Origin: Bacillota bacterium
GTDB lineage: Bacteria; Bacillota; Clostridia; Tissierellales; Sedimentibacteraceae
Direction of reading: 5' to 3'
Length of the DNA: 18,299 bases
NCBI GenBank assembly: GCA_023416855.1
Contig: JAEZGU010000092.1
Span: 1-18,299 of the forward strand
Shown here: in pieces, positions 14,363 to 18,299 of the stretch
How positions within the stretch are numbered: the first letter of the stretch is position 1
Layout of the letters: each line of letters begins with the position of its first letter
Notes under the pieces: generated by a model
Databases searched by the model: none
What the model saw: the letters and a program-made list of their open reading frames with translations, nothing else
What the model was told of the DNA's origin: nothing
Made by a program: the position numbers and the translations under genes

Positions 14363-15682
14363 TTAAAGAACTGTCCCGATGACCGTTCTTAAGAATTGTT
14401 TGTTTATTTCTTCAGGTACTAAGCTTCCTCCCGTTGCCCATGCTATGTGAGTTGCATTTTTCATTTTGTCTTTTAATTCTTCTAATACTGAATTTTCAAT
14501 ATTTATTACTCCTTCAAAGCTTGCGCATGCTGAAGGTTCTATATCTATATTTTCGGAATTATGCAATAATCTCATATTATCATACAGTTTATAATCGTCA
14601 ATAGTAAATACTCCGTCTAACACATAATCCATCATTTTTCCTACAAGCTTAGATGGTCTTCCTACTGCTAAACCGTCAGCATGTGTCTTTCCATCTATGC
14701 CAAGGTCTTGAACACTTATATCATTATGTAATCCTGTTGCCATTCCAATAAGCATTGCAGGTGCATGAGTAGGTTCTATAAAGTAGCAATGGACATTATC
14801 CTTATAAATTGACTTCAATCCATATGTTATGCCTCCCGGTGCTCCTCCTACTCCGCATGGAAGATAAACAAACAATGGGTTTTCTTCGTTTACCGTTATA
14901 TTCATATCTTCCAATTGCTTTTTTAATCTTCTTGCTGCAACTGCGTATCCTAAAAATAAATTCATTGAATTTTCATCATCTACAAAGTAGCTCATAGGGT
15001 CCTTGTCAGACATTTTTCTTCCTTCTTCTACTGCTTTTGAAAAGTCACTGTCATATTCTACTACTTTTGCGCCTTTTGACCTTAACAAATCTTTTTTCCA
15101 CTGCTTTGCATCTGCTGACATATGAACTATTACATCAAACCCTAATGCTGCTGAAGTAATACCTATACTTAGCCCTAAATTGCCTGTTGAACCTACCTGG
15201 ATTTTATATTGATTGAAAAAATCCTTAAATCTTTGATCTGCCATTATTGAATAATCGTCGTTTTCCTCTAAGATGTTATTCTTCAACGCAAGTGTTTCTG
15301 CATATTTGAGAACTTCATATATACCGCCCCTTGCTTTAACAGAGCCTGCTATTGCTAAATGACTGTCCATTTTTAGCAGTAGCTTTCCTGTAATTTTAGC
15401 ATTATACGTTGTTTTTAGGCTATGCTTCATATTGCTTATTTCTTTTATGGGCGACTCTATAATTCCATGGGATGTTTTCGTTTCAGGAAAGAGGATTTCT
15501 ATAAGTGGTGCAAATTTATTTAATCTATTTTCTGCATCATCAATTAATTTAGTATCTATGTTGATAATTTTTGCAGCTTCTTCATATTGTGTTTTTTTAG
15601 GATTAAGCCATAAAACTTCTTTTAATTCTGATACATCCTTTAATATTTTATTGTTATTAATAATTTCTTCTTTATTTATCAT
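14363..15682 (-). CDS. dsdA: D-serine ammonia-lyase (dehydratase)
   Basis: The 439-residue pyridoxal-phosphate enzyme turns D-serine into pyruvate and ammonia, for detoxification or use as a carbon and nitrogen source. The PLP lysine is K116 in LAIAGSVKARGGIYEVL. The phosphate loop is VGSTGNLGLSIG (~167-178), and GVGGAPGG, AVGRPSKLVG and ATGGSLVPEE are further DsdA signatures. Length fits the family (about 440). AGGAGG lies six bases before the ATG. It is first in a two-gene unit with the histidyl-tRNA synthetase. No DsdC-type LysR activator or D-serine permease is in the window, so control differs from the E. coli dsd locus; a hairpin directly upstream may take part. Confidence 0.95.
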   Translation of the reverse strand: MINKEEIINNNKILKDVSELKEVLWLNPKKTQYEEAAKIINIDTKLIDDAENRLNKFAPLIEILFPETKTSHGIIESPIKEISNMKHSLKTTYNAKITGKLLLKMDSHLAIAGSVKARGGIYEVLKYAETLALKNNILEENDDYSIMADQRFKDFFNQYKIQVGSTGNLGLSIGITSAALGFDVIVHMSADAKQWKKDLLRSKGAKVVEYDSDFSKAVEEGRKMSDKDPMSYFVDDENSMNLFLGYAVAARRLKKQLEDMNITVNEENPLFVYLPCGVGGAPGGITYGLKSIYKDNVHCYFIEPTHAPAMLIGMATGLHNDISVQDLGIDGKTHADGLAVGRPSKLVGKMMDYVLDGVFTIDDYKLYDNMRLLHNSENIDIEPSACASFEGVINIENSVLEELKDKMKNATHIAWATGGSLVPEEINKQFLRTVIGTVL

Positions 15683-15706
15683 GGAATCCTCCTACTATTG
15701 TTAAAG

Positions 15707-15741
15707 TTCAATGCAGGGCGTTTTATACGCCCTACATTGAA
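15707..15741 (-). terminator. Strong hairpin between the DUF pair and dsdA
   Basis: TTCAATG (15707-15713) and CATTGAA (15735-15741) enclose AGGGCGT (15715-15721) and ACGCCCT (15727-15733). The result is a 14-bp stem with one mismatch and a 5-nt loop. There is no real T-run on either strand. It may terminate the DUF1659-DUF2922 message or form the 5' end of the dsdA message. Confidence 0.6.
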
Positions 15742-15749
15742 TTATATCA
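15741..15749 (-). promoter_or_regulatory. Possible extended -10 promoter of dsdA-hisS
   Basis: On the minus strand TGATATAAT is a full extended -10 sequence. No acceptable -35 lies 17 bases upstream (TATAAA), so it relies on the TGn motif. Transcription would start inside the hairpin at 15707-15741. Confidence 0.4.
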
Positions 15750-15764
15750 TATTGTTGCCAAAAT

Positions 15765-15977
15765 TTATATTAAAATTTCTTCTGTAGTAGATATTATCTC
15801 AGCTGATTTTATTTCTGTTAAATCGCCTTTGTTAGTATTGAATATATTATTTGCAATTATATTGTCCATAACTGCTCTTACTTCAGCTTCTGTCAATCCA
15901 TCTTTTGGTTCGTCAACTGTCAATGAAGTTGTAGCACCATCGAAGGTTTTAAATGTCATTAATAACCTTTTTGCCAT
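15765..15977 (-). CDS. DUF2922 small protein
   Basis: The 70-residue protein matches the DUF2922 pattern as I know it: MAKRLLMTFKTFDGATTSLTV, then DEPKDGLTEAEVRAVMDNII with a closing NIFNTNKGDLTEIKSAEII. It has no signal or membrane segment and should be cytosolic. AAAGGGGTGAT precedes the ATG. It follows the DUF1659 gene by 33 bases; the two families are commonly neighbours in Bacillota, and no function is established for them. The small YvrJ-type gene that I recall as a frequent third member is not present here. Confidence 0.8.
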   Translation of the reverse strand: MAKRLLMTFKTFDGATTSLTVDEPKDGLTEAEVRAVMDNIIANNIFNTNKGDLTEIKSAEIISTTEEILI

Positions 15978-16010
15978 ATTATCACCCCTTTGCTTTAAAA
16001 TTAGTACTTA

Positions 16011-16244
16011 TTAATCTTCTATTTCATTTAATAGCTGATACTCTTCATAACGTACTAAATTAACTAAAGGGTATTCCTGTAGTTGAGATAACTCAACACC
16101 AAGGTTGTAAATATCATCATTTGACACTGTTGATTTAATGCTTGAATAGGTCTTATTTTTAATGATGTCTTTTCCATTTTCGTCAAGACCTGCATTGAAT
16201 GATAATTTCAACTTGGAATTAGCTTGATTTGCTATAATTGCCAT
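16011..16244 (-). CDS. DUF1659 small protein
   Basis: The 77-residue protein begins MAIIANQANSKLKLSFNAG. It continues with a DENGKDIIKNKTYSSIK strand-rich part and a helical NDDIYNLGVELSQLQ segment, which fits DUF1659. The start at 16244 is set by GGAGGTGA six bases upstream; an in-frame extension to 16337 crosses the divergent promoter and is rejected. A possible extended -10 (TGCTATATA, plus 16272-16280) lies about 30 bases upstream without a good -35. It is divergent from the methyltransferase gene. No function is known. Confidence 0.8.
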   Translation of the reverse strand: MAIIANQANSKLKLSFNAGLDENGKDIIKNKTYSSIKSTVSNDDIYNLGVELSQLQEYPLVNLVRYEEYQLLNEIED

Positions 16245-16297
16245 CTTATCACCTCCACATGCTTCTAATACTATATAGCATTTTATTGTGGATTGTA

Positions 16298-16326
16298 TTG
16301 ATTTAATTTTTAAAAAATGATAAGAT
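16298..16326 (+). promoter_or_regulatory. Promoter of the DNA methyltransferase gene
   Basis: TTGATT (16298-16303, TTGA conserved) is 17 bases from TAAGAT (16321-16326, 4 of 6), which is preceded by TGA as an extended -10. Transcription would start near 16333, which excludes the in-frame ATG at 16327 as a start and favours 16357. Confidence 0.6.
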
Positions 16327-16356
16327 ATGCATAACATAACAACTCAAGAGGTATTA

Positions 16357-18228
16357 ATGAACAAGTCATTAACAAAAGAAATCACTTCCATAATCAAAGA
16401 AATGAATGGCGAAGATTATATATGCAATGTTAAATATGTAATTTATTTTATTTCTAAAATTCTTTATGACTATAAAACTATGGATAATAGTGTTATTTCC
16501 CAAAACTATACTGATTACAAAAATACCCCTAATTTTTATGATGACTCATCGAATATTTTTAATGAATATAAAGTGTTTGATTTAAACAATAGCGAAGTTG
16601 AGGAAAAAATCTTTAACTTAATTGCATCTATTGATAATGAAACAGAATTAACAAATTTTAGCCCGGCTACTTTATATGAAACACTTTTAACTCCCAAGGA
16701 AAAAAAAGAATTGGGGCAGGTTTATACACCTTTTGAATTAATTGATAAAATGATTTCTCAAGCATTTCGTGTTAAGGTTATTAACAAAAAAACAAAAATC
16801 CTTGACCCTTCCTGCGGAGGTGGTTACTTTCTAACTGAAGCATTTAAAAGAATAAAAAACAAATTAAAGGATGTTGATGAGAAATATATAATTGAAAATA
16901 TGATTTATGGTATAGATATAGATGAATTTTCTATATTTCTGACAAAAATGAGCCTGCTTTTTATTTGTGAATGTTCTAATCCGTCTTTTAACATTTATAA
17001 AATGGATTTTCTGTTGAATGATACTAACTTAGGGGATTTTGATATTATAATAGGAAATCCTCCTTATGTAGGACATAAGAATACTTCAGCTGAGTACAAA
17101 AAAAGATTGCATGAAAAATATGCTGATGTTTTTTATGATAAAGCAGATATTTCCTATTGTTTTTTTCAAAAAGGAAAATCAGTCTTAAGGCATAACGGTA
17201 TTTTATCTTTCATTACTTCAAGGTATTTTATAGAGGCTCTTTATGCTGATAGATTGAGAGAATATTTGAAAAATAATTTTACATTTGTTTCATTAGTTGA
17301 CTACAGCGGAAATACAGCTTTTAAAAATGCTATGGTAAGCCCTGCAGTTATAACATTATTTAATTTAGTTGGGAACAATAATCAATTTCCTTACGTCATA
17401 TATAACAATGGTGTTATTGATAGTTTTCGTTACAATCAAGATAAACTTAAAAATACCGGTTGGACTATATTGAGAGATGCAGATGAACAGCTTTTTAACA
17501 AAATAGAGAAGATTTCTAATGTCTATATAAAGGATATCTGCACTATAAAGCAGGGAATAATAACAGGTTTAGACAAAGCTTTTATTGTAGATGAGGAAAT
17601 TATCAAAAAATATAATATTGAAAACTATTTACTCAAGAAATGGATTAAAAACAGTAACATAACAAAATTAGATATTAAATATAATAATATATACTTAATA
17701 TATTCAAATTTAATTGATAATGAATATAATTATCCTAATGCAATCAATTACCTATCCCAATTTAAAGATAGACTATCAAGTAGGAGAGAATGCAAAAATG
17801 GATATCGTAAATGGTATGAACTCCAATGGGGTCGTATTCAATCTGATTTTGAAAATCCTAAAGTAGTTTTCCCATATAAGTCAAAGAATAATAATTTCTT
17901 TTATGATGAAAAAGGGTACTTTTGCAGTGCAGATGTGTACTTTATGAATAATTTGAATGATAATATTGATTATAGATACTTGCTTGACTATTTAAATTCC
18001 AGCGTTTTTGAATTTTATTTTAAATGTATTGCTAAAAAAGTAGGAAGCAACCTTTACGAGTATTATCCAAACAAATTAAACAACGCAAAAATTTATTTAC
18101 CGCCTGAAAAACTCACACAAAATATTTCTGATATAGGAAAAATTAGTATTGAAATATTCTTAAAAAAGATGTTTAATATAACTGATGAGGAGGTAAATAT
18201 AATATATAAGTATAATGAAAAAGGGTGA
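16357..18228 (+). CDS. Orphan Eco57I/TaqI-like adenine DNA methyltransferase, CamA-like
   Basis: The 623-residue protein should transfer methyl from S-adenosylmethionine to N6 of adenine in DNA. Residues 1-112 are an unrecognised N-terminal part. The Eco57I-type core shows ELGQVYTPFELIDKM (118-132), SAM motif I ILDPSCGGGYFLTEAF (148-163), GIDIDE (185-190) and the catalytic NPPY in IIGNPPYVGHKN (231-242). A TaqI-like target-recognition part follows (~390-580) with IKQGIITGLDKAF (397-409), SRRECKNGYRKWYELQWGR (475-493), PYKSKNNNF and CSADVY. From memory, NPPY-GHK, KADISYCFF, GIITG-DKAF and RREC-G-RKWYELQWGR align closely with C. difficile CamA. No endonuclease motif or partner is seen. The start at 16357 is supported by AGAGG five bases upstream and by the promoter. 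Confidence 0.88.
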   Translation: MNKSLTKEITSIIKEMNGEDYICNVKYVIYFISKILYDYKTMDNSVISQNYTDYKNTPNFYDDSSNIFNEYKVFDLNNSEVEEKIFNLIASIDNETELTNFSPATLYETLLTPKEKKELGQVYTPFELIDKMISQAFRVKVINKKTKILDPSCGGGYFLTEAFKRIKNKLKDVDEKYIIENMIYGIDIDEFSIFLTKMSLLFICECSNPSFNIYKMDFLLNDTNLGDFDIIIGNPPYVGHKNTSAEYKKRLHEKYADVFYDKADISYCFFQKGKSVLRHNGILSFITSRYFIEALYADRLREYLKNNFTFVSLVDYSGNTAFKNAMVSPAVITLFNLVGNNNQFPYVIYNNGVIDSFRYNQDKLKNTGWTILRDADEQLFNKIEKISNVYIKDICTIKQGIITGLDKAFIVDEEIIKKYNIENYLLKKWIKNSNITKLDIKYNNIYLIYSNLIDNEYNYPNAINYLSQFKDRLSSRRECKNGYRKWYELQWGRIQSDFENPKVVFPYKSKNNNFFYDEKGYFCSADVYFMNNLNDNIDYRYLLDYLNSSVFEFYFKCIAKKVGSNLYEYYPNKLNNAKIYLPPEKLTQNISDIGKISIEIFLKKMFNITDEEVNIIYKYNEKG

Positions 18229-18237
18229 TGACGCATA

Positions 18238-18299
18238 TTGAACAAATTTACTAAGCTATTATTATTAATTACTATTTTTATTGTGTTATCCATTCAGCC
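18238..18299 (+). CDS. Start of a secreted or lipoprotein gene (cut by right window edge)
   Basis: Reading from TTG at 18238 gives MNKFTKLLLLITIFIVLSIQ, a classic signal-peptide start with basic residues followed by a hydrophobic core. GGGTGATG (18223-18230), overlapping the methyltransferase stop, is a plausible ribosome site seven bases upstream. Only 20 residues are visible, so neither function nor lipobox can be judged. The 9-base gap suggests co-transcription with the methyltransferase. Confidence 0.6.
   Translation, partial: MNKFTKLLLLITIFIVLSIQ

Noticed and set aside
16327..16356. Start of the methyltransferase at the ATG at 16327
   Set aside because: It lies directly after the -10 box, before the predicted transcription start, and lacks a ribosome site; 16357 has AGAGG at good spacing.

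Overview
The window is AT-rich, with strong Shine-Dalgarno sites (AGGAGG types), TGn-extended -10 promoters, and gene families typical of low-GC Gram-positive anaerobes: a TAXI-type TRAP transporter, DUF1659/DUF2922 small proteins, a VanS-like kinase and an OmpR-type regulator. A Clostridia-like (Bacillota) chromosome is the best guess; the genus cannot be told from this sequence alone. No rRNA, tRNA, CRISPR array, transposase or phage gene was seen, and no stretch above 300 bases lacks a gene.

Left part (1-4517): the C-terminal part of homoserine dehydrogenase enters from the left edge. A strong promoter and a hairpin-rich leader then precede a complete TRAP-TAXI uptake operon of lipoprotein binding protein, DUF1850 protein and fused permease. 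A strong hairpin lies between the first and second genes, and a terminator shared with the convergent rsuA-type gene closes the region.

Middle (4516-12107), all minus strand: murA, a radical SAM protein and an RsuA-type pseudouridine synthase form one likely transcription unit. Upstream, a second unit carries a secreted GH26-like glycosidase, an OmpR-family response regulator and a sensor histidine kinase. It is read from a near-consensus promoter at 11953-11981 and probably acts as an envelope or polysaccharide sensing module.

Right part: a plus-strand pair of small nucleoside-recognition (SpmA/SpmB, YjiH/YjiG-like) membrane proteins is bracketed by copies of a 28-bp palindromic repeat. One copy shows stem-preserving base changes. 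Then come a minus-strand dsdA-hisS pair (D-serine ammonia-lyase and a divergent histidyl-tRNA synthetase) and a DUF1659-DUF2922 pair. Divergent from these is a solitary Eco57I/TaqI-like adenine DNA methyltransferase that closely resembles, from memory, the C. difficile epigenetic regulator CamA. A secreted-protein gene begins just after it at the right edge.

The most interesting candidates are the CamA-like orphan methyltransferase (16357-18228), the covarying dispersed hairpin repeat around 12108-12993, the glycosidase/two-component operon, and the structured leader of the TRAP operon.
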